Of a DNA stretch of 64,000 nt, positions 8,373-18,062 are shown in pieces; the first letter of the stretch is position 1, and every line of letters starts with the position of its first letter. The stretch lies in the NCBI RefSeq assembly GCF_000749845.1, contig NZ_JQHM01000004.1, positions 1 through 64,000 on the forward strand, in the 5' to 3' direction. Made by a program: the position numbers and the translations under genes. Source of the DNA: Pectobacterium betavasculorum (GTDB lineage: Bacteria; Pseudomonadota; Gammaproteobacteria; Enterobacterales; Enterobacteriaceae). Under the pieces are notes generated by a model. The model did not search any database, had not been told where the DNA came from, and saw only the letters and a program-made list of their open reading frames with translations.

Positions 8373-10826
8373 ATGAACATTCTTTCATCCGCATTCTTAC
8401 GCGTTTGTCTGCTGGCGATGTTGATGCTGCCTGTTGGATATGCATCGGCGGCGAGTGCGGATTCTGATTCTGACCCACAGCCCGCGCAGACCGAGGTGCC
8501 AGTAAAAATTAATGTTGATGCTGAGTTGATCAAGCTGCAAAAACAGTTAGATAACATCAAGCAGCAGGTTTCAGGCACAAATAGCGATAGCAAATTTGGA
8601 GCGTTGAATGACACAACGCAAGAGCTGGTGAATAACGCCAACGAACTTTCTAATGCAGTGGCACCGCAGCGTGCCCAAATCCAGGCTCAATTGGATGTCT
8701 TAGGTCCCGCACCAGAATCCGGTTCCAGTATTAATGAAACCAGCGAAGTGACGCGCAAGCGCAACAGTCTTAATGCGCAAAAAGCAAAGATGGATGCGCA
8801 GATTGAGCAGATTCAGGCTTTACGCACCAGTGCGACTAATCTGTCGGCACAAATTGTTACTCTGCGCCGTAATGCGCTGAAAACGCAACTGGCATTGAAC
8901 TCCGGCAGCATTCTGGGCGGGCGTTTCTGGGCCCCTCTTGTAACACCGCAAGCCGAGGATGTTCGTCGCCTGAGTGCCTTTCAGGATCAGTTAACCGACG
9001 CCTTTACGGTGGCCTGGGAACCAGACTGGCGCTACGGTTCTGCCTTCCTGATTCTGATTGCAATCGCTATGAGTTCGGCAGGGCGTCGGTATCTGGAGAA
9101 ATATCTAGCCTGGGCGGGAATTCACTGGTTGCCGGAAGGGCGGCTGCGACGGAGCTTTTTAGCTACGGCTTCAGTTATCTCAACCGTTGTCACGATCGGT
9201 ATTGCAGTGAACTTGATCGACTATACGTTCACGCGCCATGGTGAGGCGACAGAACGCGTAGTGTCGTTCCTTGATGCCCTGGTGAGGCAGACTATTTTCT
9301 GCTCGATGATTGCCGGGCTTGGGCGCGCATTCCTTTCAAATCAGCGCCCTTCATGGCGTTTGCCCGCGATTGCTAACCCCGTAGCAAAAGCCATGAAGCC
9401 GTTCCCTGTGGTTGCTGCTGGCATTATTCTGATTTTCGGCTTTATTGAACAAGTGACGGCGACGGTAGGGACATCGGTCGCGGCAACCATTATGGTAAAT
9501 GGCTTATCTGCACTGTTCTTAGCGTTTACTGCGGGGACGATCGCGCTGAAAAGCGATCAGATTCGTCGGCAGATGGTGCATTCAGGTGAGCAGCCAGAAG
9601 CACGTTCGACGTTATCGGGTGTTATTCATCTTGCAGTATTGGCGACGGCGTTCTCTATTCTGGTGTCGCTGATTATCGGTTATATCTCACTCGCTCGTTT
9701 TCTGGCGTTCGAGCTGGTGTGGATTGGCATGGTGTTCTCCTGCCTATATTTGTTCTCAACGTTTATTACCGATATCTGCGAAAGTCTCTTTTCCCCCAAC
9801 AATGCCAGCGGCAAGCGGATGAAAAATTCGCTCAATCTGGACGATCGACACTTGGCGCAGGCCACATTGCTTCTGTCGGCTGGTGGTAAAGTCTTTTTAA
9901 TTTTGATGGCCGCGGTTGCCTTACTTAACGGCACATTCGGCACCACTACACCTCTGGAATTGGTACAAAAAGCCGTTGAAATCTGGGGGGGGAAAGGGCT
10001 GGAAACCTTGAGCATCGTGCCTGCTCATCTGGTCAATGCCGTGCTCTTTCTGGTGGTGGGGGTATATGTTTTACGCTCCTCAAAACGCTGGCTGGAGGAC
10101 GAGTTTCTTCCTAAAACGACGCTAGAACGTGGAATCCGTGCGTCGCTGGTGACGCTGTTCAGCAACATCGGTTATATCCTGATTATCCTGCTGACGTTGG
10201 CGACATTGGGGATTCAATGGAACAAGCTGGCGTGGATTGTCAGTGCGCTATCGGTGGGTATCGGTTTTGGCTTACAGGAGATAGTGAAGAACTTTATCTC
10301 TGGCCTGATTCTGTTGACGGAACGCCCGGTGAAAGTAGGGGACTCGGTCAGTATCAGCGGAGTTGAAGGCGATATCCGGCGGATTAACGTGCGTGCAACG
10401 GAAATTCAACTGGGTGACCGCTCGACGGTGATCGTGCCGAACTCTCAATTCATTTCACAGAACGTGCGCAATATTACAATGGGGAACCCGTTTGGGGTTG
10501 CGACGCTGGCACTGACGTTCCCATTGGATATCGATCCTGAAGAAGTTCGGACACTTTTGCTGGATGCTTACATCAACCATGATGCGATTCTGGAGTCACC
10601 GGCGCCGTCGGTGAAATTCAGTCAACTGAACCCGACAGGCATGGTGCTGAGTGTGACGGGCTATGTCAGTAGCCCGAGAATGGTATCGGAAGCGAAGAGC
10701 GACCTGCTGTTTGAGATCATCAAACGGTTACGGGCATCTAATATTCCGCTAGCCGTACCGCAGAAGATGGTGCTGGAAAATTCAGGGCTTGCTTTGCCTG
10801 ACAGCATTTCGGGCGAGGATAAATAA
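8373..10826 (+). CDS. Large MscS-family mechanosensitive channel with DUF3772 domain
   Basis: This 817-residue inner-membrane protein begins with a cleavable signal peptide (LLAMLMLPVGYASAASA). A periplasmic coiled-coil region of about 150 residues follows (ELIKLQKQLDNIKQQV, QIEQIQALR), as in DUF3772 proteins. Many membrane helices come next. The C-terminal MscS module is clear: the pore helix (VSALSVGIGFGLQEIVKNF), then LLTERPVKVGDSVSI and the beta domain (STVIVPNSQFISQNVRNIT). Such proteins open on membrane tension to release solutes after hypo-osmotic shock. It is longer than MscS (286 residues) and comparable to the YbiO, YjeP and MscK class, but the DUF3772-like start separates it from them. 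It is monocistronic, with an ERIC-like repeat directly after the stop. Confidence 0.9.
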   Translation: MNILSSAFLRVCLLAMLMLPVGYASAASADSDSDPQPAQTEVPVKINVDAELIKLQKQLDNIKQQVSGTNSDSKFGALNDTTQELVNNANELSNAVAPQRAQIQAQLDVLGPAPESGSSINETSEVTRKRNSLNAQKAKMDAQIEQIQALRTSATNLSAQIVTLRRNALKTQLALNSGSILGGRFWAPLVTPQAEDVRRLSAFQDQLTDAFTVAWEPDWRYGSAFLILIAIAMSSAGRRYLEKYLAWAGIHWLPEGRLRRSFLATASVISTVVTIGIAVNLIDYTFTRHGEATERVVSFLDALVRQTIFCSMIAGLGRAFLSNQRPSWRLPAIANPVAKAMKPFPVVAAGIILIFGFIEQVTATVGTSVAATIMVNGLSALFLAFTAGTIALKSDQIRRQMVHSGEQPEARSTLSGVIHLAVLATAFSILVSLIIGYISLARFLAFELVWIGMVFSCLYLFSTFITDICESLFSPNNASGKRMKNSLNLDDRHLAQATLLLSAGGKVFLILMAAVALLNGTFGTTTPLELVQKAVEIWGGKGLETLSIVPAHLVNAVLFLVVGVYVLRSSKRWLEDEFLPKTTLERGIRASLVTLFSNIGYILIILLTLATLGIQWNKLAWIVSALSVGIGFGLQEIVKNFISGLILLTERPVKVGDSVSISGVEGDIRRINVRATEIQLGDRSTVIVPNSQFISQNVRNITMGNPFGVATLALTFPLDIDPEEVRTLLLDAYINHDAILESPAPSVKFSQLNPTGMVLSVTGYVSSPRMVSEAKSDLLFEIIKRLRASNIPLAVPQKMVLENSGLALPDSISGEDK

Positions 10827-10831
10827 TGATT

Positions 10832-10913
10832 TATACCCTAAATAATTCGAGTTGCAGGACAAAACGTTAGCGTTTTGAACAACGCACATGCAGCTTGCAG
10901 TATGACGGGTATA
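10832..10913 (+). repeat. Short ERIC-like element with one hairpin cassette
   Basis: The element has the conserved outer ends TATACCCTAAATAATTCGAG and TATGACGGGTATA but lacks the ERIC core. In place of the core is a hairpin cassette (10858-10880) of the form GACAAA-stem-TTTGAAC, with stem ACG/CGT. It lies 6 bases after the channel stop codon. Confidence 0.85.
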
Positions 10914-10985
10914 GCCATCCGTTATCCGATATTGAACGGGTAACGGATGGACATCGATGCTGTGCTCGCAGGGCGTGAATCGCGG

Positions 10986-11846
10986 CTATTTTCCCTGCTG
11001 GTTGATCATATCAAGATAGATCTGACGTAGTCGCTGAGTAATCTGGCCGGGTTTGCCGTCGCCGATCGTTTTCCCATCCAGCATCACGACGGGAAGGATG
11101 AGCATGGTGGCTGAACTGACAAAAATCTCTTTGGCGTGATACGCCTCTTCCGGTGTAAAACAGCGTTCTTCTAACGTAATGCCATCCTTTTCTGCCAGTT
11201 TGAGCAGCGACTGACGAGTAATACCGTGCAGAATATCGTTGCTGAGTGGGCGGGTCACAACCGTATTGTCATGCAGGACGATATAGCAGTTGCAGGAACT
11301 GCCTTCGGTAATGAAGCCATCTTGGACAAAAAAGGCGTCGTCTGCCTTATTCGCGTGGGCATACTCTTTCGCCAGACTCGCGGCGAGCAGGCTGACGGTT
11401 TTAATATCCCGACGATGCCAGCGGATATCCTCGGTGGTGACAACGTGTAGACCCGTTGTTGCTTTCGGATTACCGACTAGCGAACGCGCCTGAGTGAATA
11501 AAACCAGCGTGGATTTAACGTCAGCAGAAGGGAAATAGAAATCACGATCGCCAGCATTACCACGGCTAAGCTGTAAATAGATCGCGCCTTCTTGCAGATC
11601 GTTTTTATTGATCAGCTCATTGTGGATATCTTTGAGCGCCTCTGCGGTGACGGGCAGCGTAAGCGATAACTCGCGGCAGGAGCGTTGCAATCGTGTGATA
11701 TGGTCGGGAAAATCAACCAGCTTGCCATCGATTACCGCGGTCACTTCATAGACGGCGTCGGCAAACAGGAAACCACGGTCAAATACAGAAATTTTTGCTT
11801 CGTTCTCTTCTAAATACTGTCCATCAACGTAAACAAGACGTTGCAT
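10986..11846 (-). CDS. dat: D-amino-acid aminotransferase
   Basis: This 286-residue fold-type IV PLP enzyme matches D-alanine transaminase. It has the N-terminal YVDGQYLEENEAKISVFDRG and then FLFADAVYEV. The PLP lysine region is WHRRDIKTVSLL (Lys near residue 145). Late motifs are EGSSCNCYIV and HGITRQSLL. It swaps amino groups between D-Ala or D-Glu and keto acids, feeding or recovering peptidoglycan precursors. The start ATG at 11846 has GGAG upstream; the reading frame also offers GTG at 11849. It lies 42 bases downstream of dgcA on the same strand, so the pair is probably one operon for handling murein-derived amino acids. A branched-chain aminotransferase-like role cannot be fully excluded. 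Confidence 0.9.
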   Translation of the reverse strand: MQRLVYVDGQYLEENEAKISVFDRGFLFADAVYEVTAVIDGKLVDFPDHITRLQRSCRELSLTLPVTAEALKDIHNELINKNDLQEGAIYLQLSRGNAGDRDFYFPSADVKSTLVLFTQARSLVGNPKATTGLHVVTTEDIRWHRRDIKTVSLLAASLAKEYAHANKADDAFFVQDGFITEGSSCNCYIVLHDNTVVTRPLSNDILHGITRQSLLKLAEKDGITLEERCFTPEEAYHAKEIFVSSATMLILPVVMLDGKTIGDGKPGQITQRLRQIYLDMINQQGK

Positions 11847-11888
11847 CACAACACTCCTTAATAGTTGCTCAATGCAGGTTAACGCGCG

Positions 11889-12869
11889 TTATCCCCACAA
11901 TAATGCGTTGGGCGGTAATATTTCGCTACCGTTATAATGCAACCCATTATTGCGATCGCGCTGTAAGAGCAGCGGGCCATCCAAATCAACCACGGTCGCA
12001 CCCTGCGCCACGACAAATGCGGGTGCCATCGAAAGCGATGTGCTCACCATGCAACCGACCATAATTTTTAAACCTTGCGCTTGCGCGTATTGTCGCAAAC
12101 ACAGAGCCTCAGTCAGTCCACCGGTTTTATCCAGCTTGATGTTGATCATGTCATAACGTCCTACCAGAGCGGCTAGCGACTGACGGTCATGGCAGGACTC
12201 ATCGGCACAGATGGGAATCGGGCGGGGCAGAGCTGCCAGCACATCATCTTTCCCCGCCGGGAAAGGTTGCTCGATCATCGTTACGCCAAGTGCGGCGAGT
12301 TCAGGAACCAGAGTCAGATAGCGCTCGGTATCCCATCCTTCATTAGCGTCCACAATCAGGCGGGCCAATGGTGCGCCTTTGCGAACGGCGGCGACTCTGG
12401 CCAGATCGTCGGCATCCGCCAGTTTTAATTTGAGAAGAGGGCGGTTGGCATTGTGTACCGCGGCGTGGTGCATGCGGTCTGGCGTATCGAGCGATAGCGT
12501 ATAGGCCGTCTCTAACGCTGTTGGCGAAGGCAGGTTCAGGCGCTGCCAAATGCGTTGCTGATGCTGTTTGCACTCCAGATCCCAGAATGCGCAATCGAGC
12601 GCATTACGCGCTGCGCTTGCCGGAAGAATGGTTTGTAGCGCTTTCCGATCCAGACCGTTACGGATGTCGCTGTGCAGTGAAGCAATCTGTTCCGTTACGC
12701 TGTCGAGGGATTCACCGTAACGTGAATAAGGAACGCACTCGCCATAGCCCGTCACGTTACCGGACCGAATCGCCACGACAACGACATCCGCCTGACGTTT
12801 GCTGCCGCGTGAAATGGTAAATGCGCCCTCTATTGGCCAGCTTTCGGTGAAACATCGCATCTCGGTCAT
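11889..12869 (-). CDS. dgcA: L-Ala-D/L-Glu (dipeptide) epimerase
   Basis: This 326-residue enolase-superfamily enzyme corresponds to E. coli YcjG (AEEP). It interconverts L-Ala-D-Glu and L-Ala-L-Glu during murein peptide recycling. Superfamily landmarks are the capping loop with GYGECVPYSRYGES, the KxK catalytic base (LLKLKLAD), the metal ligands in IVDANEGWD, MIEQPFP and CADESCHD, and the second catalytic lysine in INIKLDKTGG. The ATG at 12869 is used, although a later Met (12860) is possible because the ribosome binding site is weak. Dat follows 42 bases downstream. A distinct genetic setting compared with E. coli (where the gene lies near mpaA and tpx) suggests local rearrangement. Confidence 0.92.
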   Translation of the reverse strand: MTEMRCFTESWPIEGAFTISRGSKRQADVVVVAIRSGNVTGYGECVPYSRYGESLDSVTEQIASLHSDIRNGLDRKALQTILPASAARNALDCAFWDLECKQHQQRIWQRLNLPSPTALETAYTLSLDTPDRMHHAAVHNANRPLLKLKLADADDLARVAAVRKGAPLARLIVDANEGWDTERYLTLVPELAALGVTMIEQPFPAGKDDVLAALPRPIPICADESCHDRQSLAALVGRYDMINIKLDKTGGLTEALCLRQYAQAQGLKIMVGCMVSTSLSMAPAFVVAQGATVVDLDGPLLLQRDRNNGLHYNGSEILPPNALLWG

Positions 12870-13286
12870 AAGCTTGCTCTCGAATTAACCATCTTGCGCT
12901 CAGCGCTGTAAGTGCCTCATTTGGCAGGCTTGAATGGGGACTAAAGTGTAATGTTTCTTCCTGTGAGTATTCTTCATTTTTCGCGATTTTAGTAAAAATA
13001 ATGAGTCGTCATTCCAGACTGAGAAAATTTATGAACGAGTATCGACAGAGTGAATTATCTGAGATAGCTTGAATAGGCTCATTACACTTCAAGTCGCATA
13101 TATCTTTGTGGTTAATGAAAGCTGTGGTTACCGAAAGCTATGTGGTTAATGAAAGCTGTGGTTACCGAAAGCTATATAGCCAATGAAAACTGGCTTTCTG
13201 CGATTTGAATGATGTTGAGCAGAGTGCTTTTTACAGGCGCTGCGTCGCTCGGACGGTCCGGGCGCTCACGTTAATTTGAGGATGTT
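12870..13286. repeat. dgcA-alaC intergenic region with a 34-bp tandem repeat
   Basis: The divergent promoter region of 417 bases holds two exact 34-base direct repeats (13107-13140 and 13141-13174). A decayed third half-copy (TATAGCCAATGAAAACTGGC) follows. Each unit itself consists of two similar halves, TGTGGTTAATGAAAGC and TGTGGTTACCGAAAGCTA. The region lies upstream of alaC and may affect its expression. Nothing else is recognisable. Confidence 0.8.
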
Positions 13287-14528
13287 ATGGCTGATTCACC
13301 TTCTCCGCGCCGTTTTACGCGCATCGATCGTCTTCCCCCGTATGTATTTAATATCACTGCTGAATTAAAAATGGCTGCGCGTCGTCGCGGCGAAGATATT
13401 ATTGATTTCAGCATGGGTAACCCTGACGGGCCGACACCTCCTCATATCGTGGAAAAACTCTGTACGGTTGCACAGCGTGAGGATACCCATGGTTACTCGA
13501 CATCCCGAGGGATCCCGCGCTTACGCCGTGCGATCTCCCGCTGGTATGCCGATCGCTATGAGGTTGATATTGACCCTGAAAGCGAAGCGATTGTCACGAT
13601 TGGTTCCAAAGAGGGGCTGGCGCACTTGATGCTGGCAACGTTGGATCATGGTGATACGGTTCTGGTGCCGAATCCCAGTTACCCGATTCACATTTATGGC
13701 GCGGTGATTGCCGGGGCGCAGGTGCGTTCCGTGCCGCTAGTGGAAGGCGTCGATTTCTTTAATGAATTAGAGCGCGCTATTCGCGAGAGTATTCCGAAGC
13801 CGAAAATGATGATTCTCGGTTTCCCGTCAAACCCGACGGCGCAGTGTGTCGAACTGGATTTCTTTGAACGCGTCGTTGAGTTGGCGAAACAGTACGGCGT
13901 GTTGGTCATCCATGATTTGGCCTATGCCGATATCGTTTATGACGGCTGGAAAGCACCGTCGATCATGCAAGTCCCCGGCGCGAAGGACATTGCGGTGGAA
14001 TTCTTCACGCTGTCGAAAAGCTACAATATGGCGGGCTGGCGCATTGGCTTTATGGTTGGAAATCCAGAGCTGGTAAACGCGCTAGCGCGAATTAAGAGCT
14101 ACCACGATTACGGCACGTTTACGCCGTTGCAGGTTGCCGCGATTGCTGCGTTGGAAGGCGATCAGCAATGTGTGCGGGATATTGCTGAGCAGTATCGCCA
14201 GCGTCGTAACGTTTTGGTGCGTGGTTTGCATGAAGCAGGTTGGATGGTTGATGAACCGAAAGCCTCAATGTACGTTTGGGCGAAAATCCCTGACGCCTAT
14301 GCACATTTGGGGTCGCTGGAGTTCGCTAAGCGTTTGCTGTCTGAAGCGAAGGTTTGCGTCTCACCCGGCATTGGCTTTGGGGATTATGGCGACACCCATG
14401 TTCGGTTTGCCTTAATCGAAAATCAGGATCGTATTCGGCAGGCTGTGCGTGGGATTAAGGCGATGTTCCGTGCAGACGGCATCTTACCGACCACTAAACC
14501 GTTATCAGGAAAGGGCTCTGCTGCCTGA
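13287..14528 (+). CDS. alaC: Glutamate-pyruvate aminotransferase AlaC
   Basis: This 413-residue fold-type I PLP aminotransferase matches AlaC (YfdZ), the main alanine-forming enzyme with AvtA and AlaA. It begins [19 protein letters not shown]. It carries the cofactor-binding aspartate region [12 protein letters not shown] and the PLP lysine motif [15 protein letters not shown]. The late substrate arginine lies in [15 protein letters not shown]. Upstream GAGGATGTT provides a ribosome binding site. It is monocistronic, with a strong hairpin 24 bases after the stop. Confidence 0.95.
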   Translation: MADSPSPRRFTRIDRLPPYVFNITAELKMAARRRGEDIIDFSMGNPDGPTPPHIVEKLCTVAQREDTHGYSTSRGIPRLRRAISRWYADRYEVDIDPESEAIVTIGSKEGLAHLMLATLDHGDTVLVPNPSYPIHIYGAVIAGAQVRSVPLVEGVDFFNELERAIRESIPKPKMMILGFPSNPTAQCVELDFFERVVELAKQYGVLVIHDLAYADIVYDGWKAPSIMQVPGAKDIAVEFFTLSKSYNMAGWRIGFMVGNPELVNALARIKSYHDYGTFTPLQVAAIAALEGDQQCVRDIAEQYRQRRNVLVRGLHEAGWMVDEPKASMYVWAKIPDAYAHLGSLEFAKRLLSEAKVCVSPGIGFGDYGDTHVRFALIENQDRIRQAVRGIKAMFRADGILPTTKPLSGKGSAA

Positions 14529-14551
14529 TAACTACTACCTTGATAACTGCG

Positions 14552-14575
14552 GCTCCCAGTCGCCCGACTGGGAGC
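14552..14575 (+). terminator. Hairpin after alaC
   Basis: A GC-rich perfect hairpin (GCTCCCAGTC/GACTGGGAGC with loop GCCC) follows alaC. It has no T run, so termination may depend on another factor, or the hairpin may protect the 3' end of the mRNA. Confidence 0.6.
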
Positions 14576-14651
14576 AACATAAACATGCCGTGACAGTGGC
14601 TTATCATTTGCTAGAATGCCTATCGTTAATCTCAATCAGGATGAGTTTGTC

Positions 14652-15065
14652 ATGTTGTTATCTCTGTCTAAATTTTCTGCGTTAACGCTGCTTTGCGTCA
14701 TGCTGGCCGGATGCCAGCAAACAGGAACGTCTGCCCACAAAGGAACGGCGGCGGGTCAGTCTTCTGCGGTAACGGTCTCTTCTAACGATCAACTGAGCCA
14801 GTTATCGTCGCTGGTTGCGGCCACCCGATATCTCAAATCGCAGTGTAACCGCAGCGATCTTCCCGATGATGCGACGATTGCCAATGTCGCGTTGGATGTG
14901 GCGAAACAAAGAGGCTGGAATGTTGCGGGCTATCAGGCTTTGCCGCAGCGCAGCGAAAGCCTGTATCGAGGGTTATTAAAAGACAGCACGCCGAAAGAGA
15001 CGCAGTGTTCGGAGTTCAACCGTACGCTGACACCGTTTATTGATGCCATGCGCAGCCACGGCTAA
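14652..15065 (+). CDS. outS: T2SS pilotin lipoprotein OutS (GspS)
   Basis: This 137-residue lipoprotein has a signal peptide ending in the lipobox VMLAGC (Cys near residue 22, QQ at +2/+3, which fits outer-membrane sorting). The mature part matches the OutS/GspS pilotin: LSSLVAATRYLKSQCNRSDL, then QRGWN and late CSEFNRTLTPFIDAMRS. The pilotin escorts the secretin OutD to the outer membrane and protects it from degradation. The ATG at 14652 follows AGGATGAG. Its stop overlaps the convergent outB stop by 4 bases. The rest of the Out system starts at 20162, past two pectinase genes. Confidence 0.93.
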   Translation: MLLSLSKFSALTLLCVMLAGCQQTGTSAHKGTAAGQSSAVTVSSNDQLSQLSSLVAATRYLKSQCNRSDLPDDATIANVALDVAKQRGWNVAGYQALPQRSESLYRGLLKDSTPKETQCSEFNRTLTPFIDAMRSHG

Positions 15066-15634
15066 GGTCTAACGCTTCCACTTTCACTGTCGGCGGAACG
15101 TTCATCCTCGTTGAATTTTCCGCCCGGCCAATCCTCCAGCGCTTCCAGAATAAACACCTCGCCTTCTACGCTGAAAATGGTCATATCTTGTTGGATTTGT
15201 TCTATCGCTAGCCCTTCGATTGGCGAATCGCCTTCGTGAAATTGCATGCCGTTGAGCGTGATGCTGCGCTTGGCTTCATCTGACGTATAAACATGTGAGC
15301 TGTAGGTCAGCGGTGGAATTTCACCATTGCTGACGGGAGGTAACGACAGCGTGGTCTTTTTCTCAAGAGCAGCAGGCACATCGACATGAGCCTCCTCTTG
15401 ATGAGGCGTAGCCGCGAGTGCTGTCGGCGCTTGCCCCTCAACCGCAGGTAAGGTGGCAGCTTGAACGGCCAATGTGGTGGTCGGAGAGGTCGTAGGGCTA
15501 CCCCAGCGCTGGTGGCTGAACCAGCCTAGCGCGATAAAAAGCAAAGCATAAACAACCATCAGATAACCGGGCATTGGGTATCTGGCAAGTAACGCTGGCT
15601 GTGAGTGTGTCGGTGCGTCCGGTGCGTTGTCCAC
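15062..15634 (-). CDS. outB: T2SS accessory protein OutB (GspB)
   Basis: This 190-residue protein has a short cytoplasmic N terminus and one membrane helix (YLMVVYALLFIALGWF, about 25-40). A Pro/Ala/Thr-rich periplasmic linker leads to a C-terminal HR-like domain (IPPLTYSSHVYTSDEAKRSI, then LNGMQFHEGD and VFILEALEDWPGG). This matches OutB of Erwinia and Dickeya, which interacts with the secretin OutD and helps its assembly. Translation starts at GTG 15634 behind AAGGA. It is convergent with outS. A large ERIC-like repeat begins only 20 bases upstream of the start, so its promoter must lie within or beyond that repeat. Confidence 0.9.
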   Translation of the reverse strand: MDNAPDAPTHSQPALLARYPMPGYLMVVYALLFIALGWFSHQRWGSPTTSPTTTLAVQAATLPAVEGQAPTALAATPHQEEAHVDVPAALEKKTTLSLPPVSNGEIPPLTYSSHVYTSDEAKRSITLNGMQFHEGDSPIEGLAIEQIQQDMTIFSVEGEVFILEALEDWPGGKFNEDERSADSESGSVRP

Positions 15635-15653
15635 GCGCTAATCCTTAATTATT

Positions 15654-15923
15654 TATCCCCGTCATACTCCAAGCTGCATGTGTGTTGGCAATACTCGGCT
15701 CATCTATGAGCCTCACCCTGAAGGGCCGCCGCTTACGGCGTTCAAATCGGCTATGCCGATTTGTCCTCGCTCACCCCAGTCACTTACTGATGTAAGCTCC
15801 TGGGGATGAATGAGAGACAAGTATGTCTCTCACCAGAGGTCAGCCTTTGGCTGCTCAAATTCGTCTTTGACGAATTTGTCACTGCGTCGCCGCCTTCCTG
15901 CAACTCGAATTATTTAGGGGGTA
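15654..15923 (-). repeat. Long ERIC-like element with two triple-hairpin modules
   Basis: Read on the minus strand, it starts TACCCCCTAAATAATTCGAG and ends TATGACGGGGATA. It contains the ERIC core (CCCCAGGAGCTTAC and GTAAGTGACTGGGG). On each side of the core sits a module of three hairpins. They lie at 15854-15880, 15841-15853 and 15812-15831 on one side, and at 15740-15765, 15728-15739 and 15697-15712 on the other. The first hairpin in each module has the flanks GACAAA and TTTGA(A/G), with different stems. Confidence 0.85.
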
Positions 15924-16132
15924 CTTAGGCCGTGTAGCATCACATCATAAACGAAAGTCGGGTGAGTAGGATGATGCTGCATGCCTTATTTTGCAAAAAA
16001 TAGGAAGCGGCAGAAAACTGAATCTCTCGGTTATGTGACAGTTCCTCCATTTTGATTAAAAACTATTGTAATCATAATAATCACGGATGGAATCTTGATG
16101 CGGGTCGCAAAAAAATTGTGCGAATTTGCTTT

Positions 16133-16151
16133 AATGAAACTATGTTTTACC
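16133..16151 (+). promoter_or_regulatory. Possible KdgR box in the pectate lyase leader
   Basis: AATGAAACTATGTTTTACC resembles the KdgR operator consensus (AATGAAAnnnnnTTTCATT-like). KdgR represses pectinase and out genes in soft-rot bacteria until pectin breakdown products appear. The rest of the A+T-rich leader (15924-16424) has no visible gene. Confidence 0.55.
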
Positions 16152-16424
16152 ATTGTAGGTATAACGTTTCTTTTTGGTTTTTTTTGTCGTCAATAAACGA
16201 GGGGCGAATCATAAGAATTTAATTAAGCATTCTGAGCGTTAAATCGGTAGCACTATTATGTGGTTTTTACTACAGGTATTACGTTGCTTTTTTATCGATA
16301 AGGGATGTGTCAATCTGCTGCTAAATTACGAATAAAAGCAATTTTAAAGAATGCGATTAATATCGCAGGGTTTTGTGCGGATTTATTTTTCTATTTTAAT
16401 AATTAAAAAATACTGAGGGATAAA

Positions 16425-17993
16425 ATGCTTAAAACGGTTATTGGGACTGGTCGTTTACGTACCTGTGCGGTAGCTATTGCCCTTTCTGGAATGGTTCTTT
16501 CCGGGTGTGACAACAGTCAGCAGCCAGTGGCAGAAACAGCGCAGCCAGATTTGCAGGTGAAAACCACACCATTTGGTTGGGCTGCACAATATCAGAACAC
16601 GGACGGTAAGTTTTATGCGACGACGGGAGGTGAGGGGGCACATGAAAATAGCATTTATATCGTCACTAACCGTCAGGAATTAAAGGACGCATTAAATAAT
16701 GTTCGCAGTGCCCGCTATATCGCAGGCGATTCCGATGCGGAGTTACAGGCAAAATTAGAACCTAAAATTATCTATTGGCAAGGTACTATCCGTGGTGATG
16801 ATTTAGGGAACGGACGTAATGCGAATGCGGAGGATTATAAAACCAAACCGAATAAAACTACGTTTGATTTCGATTTATATGTCAAAGCTTTCGATCAGAA
16901 TTATATGGCGCAACTGAAAGCCACGGCAGATGCTGGTGGAACTGATGCGGCAGCAGCCAGTGCAGAGCTTAGCCTGTTGAAAAAACAAAATGGTCAGCGT
17001 TCACAGTATGCCAACAATCAGAAAGCGCAGATTCAATTTCAGGTTCCGCCGAATACCACGATTTTAGGTGTAGGTAGCGACGCGAAACTGGTGGAAGGGT
17101 ATTTATCCCTCAATACGTTAAGCCACACGTTCGGCAAAACGGATAACAGCAACATCATTATCCGCAATATTACGTTTCAGGCGCCACGTGACTTTGCCCC
17201 TGCCTGGGATGCGGGCGATGGTGACAAAGGCAACTGGAATGCGCGTTATGATTCTGTATCGATTAATGCCAGCAAAAATGTCTGGATCGACCACTGCACC
17301 TTTACGGATGGTGAATATCCCGATCATTTAGAGCCGGTGCTGTTCGGTAAACCTATCCAACGCCACGATGGCCTGTTGGATATAGAAGATGGCGCTGATT
17401 ACCTGACGATTTCCTACAATATTTTTGCTCAGCATGACAAAACGGTATTAATCGGCTCAGGTGACGGTGATAAAGGGGAATATCGGATCACTTTCGAAGG
17501 CAATTTATGGGACAACAGCGTGCAACGTTCGCCGCGCGTGCGCTTTGGTCAGGTGCATTTGCTCAATAACTATCACCGTGGTGCAACGGATACCAACTAC
17601 CCTATTCTGTATGCCATTGGGATGGGCTTCGATTCATCGATTCTTTCTGAGAGTAACGTTTTTAACTTCGAAGGCGGTAGTGCAGACGAAAAGCTGATTA
17701 TTGGTGCTTATAAGGGAAGTAAGTTTAAAGACAACGGTTCCTGGTTCAATGGCAATTCGGCAAGCAATTTGAATCAAATCGCATTGGATAAATGCAGCGC
17801 ACTGCAAGAAACCGAGAAAGCCGCTGCGACAAGCTCTGGGAAAGCGGTGCCGGGATGGGCGTTGGAGACCTGCACCAATGAATTGGAATGGAGCCCGCCT
17901 TATGTGTATAGCGTTGGGAAGTCCATCGCCATCGTTGAGAAATATGTTCTGGAAAATGCTGGCTCTGGAAAGCTGGATATTTCTCTCCCGTAG
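16425..17993 (+). CDS. Pectate lyase, PL1 family, with lipobox signal
   Basis: This 522-residue protein has a PL1 parallel beta-helix domain and should cleave polygalacturonate by beta-elimination with Ca2+. PL1 landmarks are VWIDHCTFTDGEYPDHLEP (about 285-303), then DGLLDIEDGADYLTISYN, and the catalytic-arginine region RSPRVRFGQVHLLNNYH. The N terminus is a lipoprotein signal peptide ending ALSGMVLSGC, with Asp and Asn after the Cys. Most PL1 enzymes of soft-rot bacteria are freely secreted, so membrane anchoring would be unusual. It lies between outB and pehX, next to the T2SS that exports such enzymes. A KdgR-like site lies about 280 bases upstream. I cannot assign a specific Pel letter. 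Confidence 0.92.
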   Translation: MLKTVIGTGRLRTCAVAIALSGMVLSGCDNSQQPVAETAQPDLQVKTTPFGWAAQYQNTDGKFYATTGGEGAHENSIYIVTNRQELKDALNNVRSARYIAGDSDAELQAKLEPKIIYWQGTIRGDDLGNGRNANAEDYKTKPNKTTFDFDLYVKAFDQNYMAQLKATADAGGTDAAAASAELSLLKKQNGQRSQYANNQKAQIQFQVPPNTTILGVGSDAKLVEGYLSLNTLSHTFGKTDNSNIIIRNITFQAPRDFAPAWDAGDGDKGNWNARYDSVSINASKNVWIDHCTFTDGEYPDHLEPVLFGKPIQRHDGLLDIEDGADYLTISYNIFAQHDKTVLIGSGDGDKGEYRITFEGNLWDNSVQRSPRVRFGQVHLLNNYHRGATDTNYPILYAIGMGFDSSILSESNVFNFEGGSADEKLIIGAYKGSKFKDNGSWFNGNSASNLNQIALDKCSALQETEKAAATSSGKAVPGWALETCTNELEWSPPYVYSVGKSIAIVEKYVLENAGSGKLDISLP

Positions 17994-18062
17994 TTGTCGT
18001 CATTAACGCATTATTTTTATTGAAATAGTTATCTGTAATCTCTCTGCCCAATATCAATCATT

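Noticed and set aside
13107..13196. Direct repeats considered as a CRISPR array
   Set aside because: The copies are directly adjacent with no spacers, and there are no cas genes. It is a plain tandem repeat.
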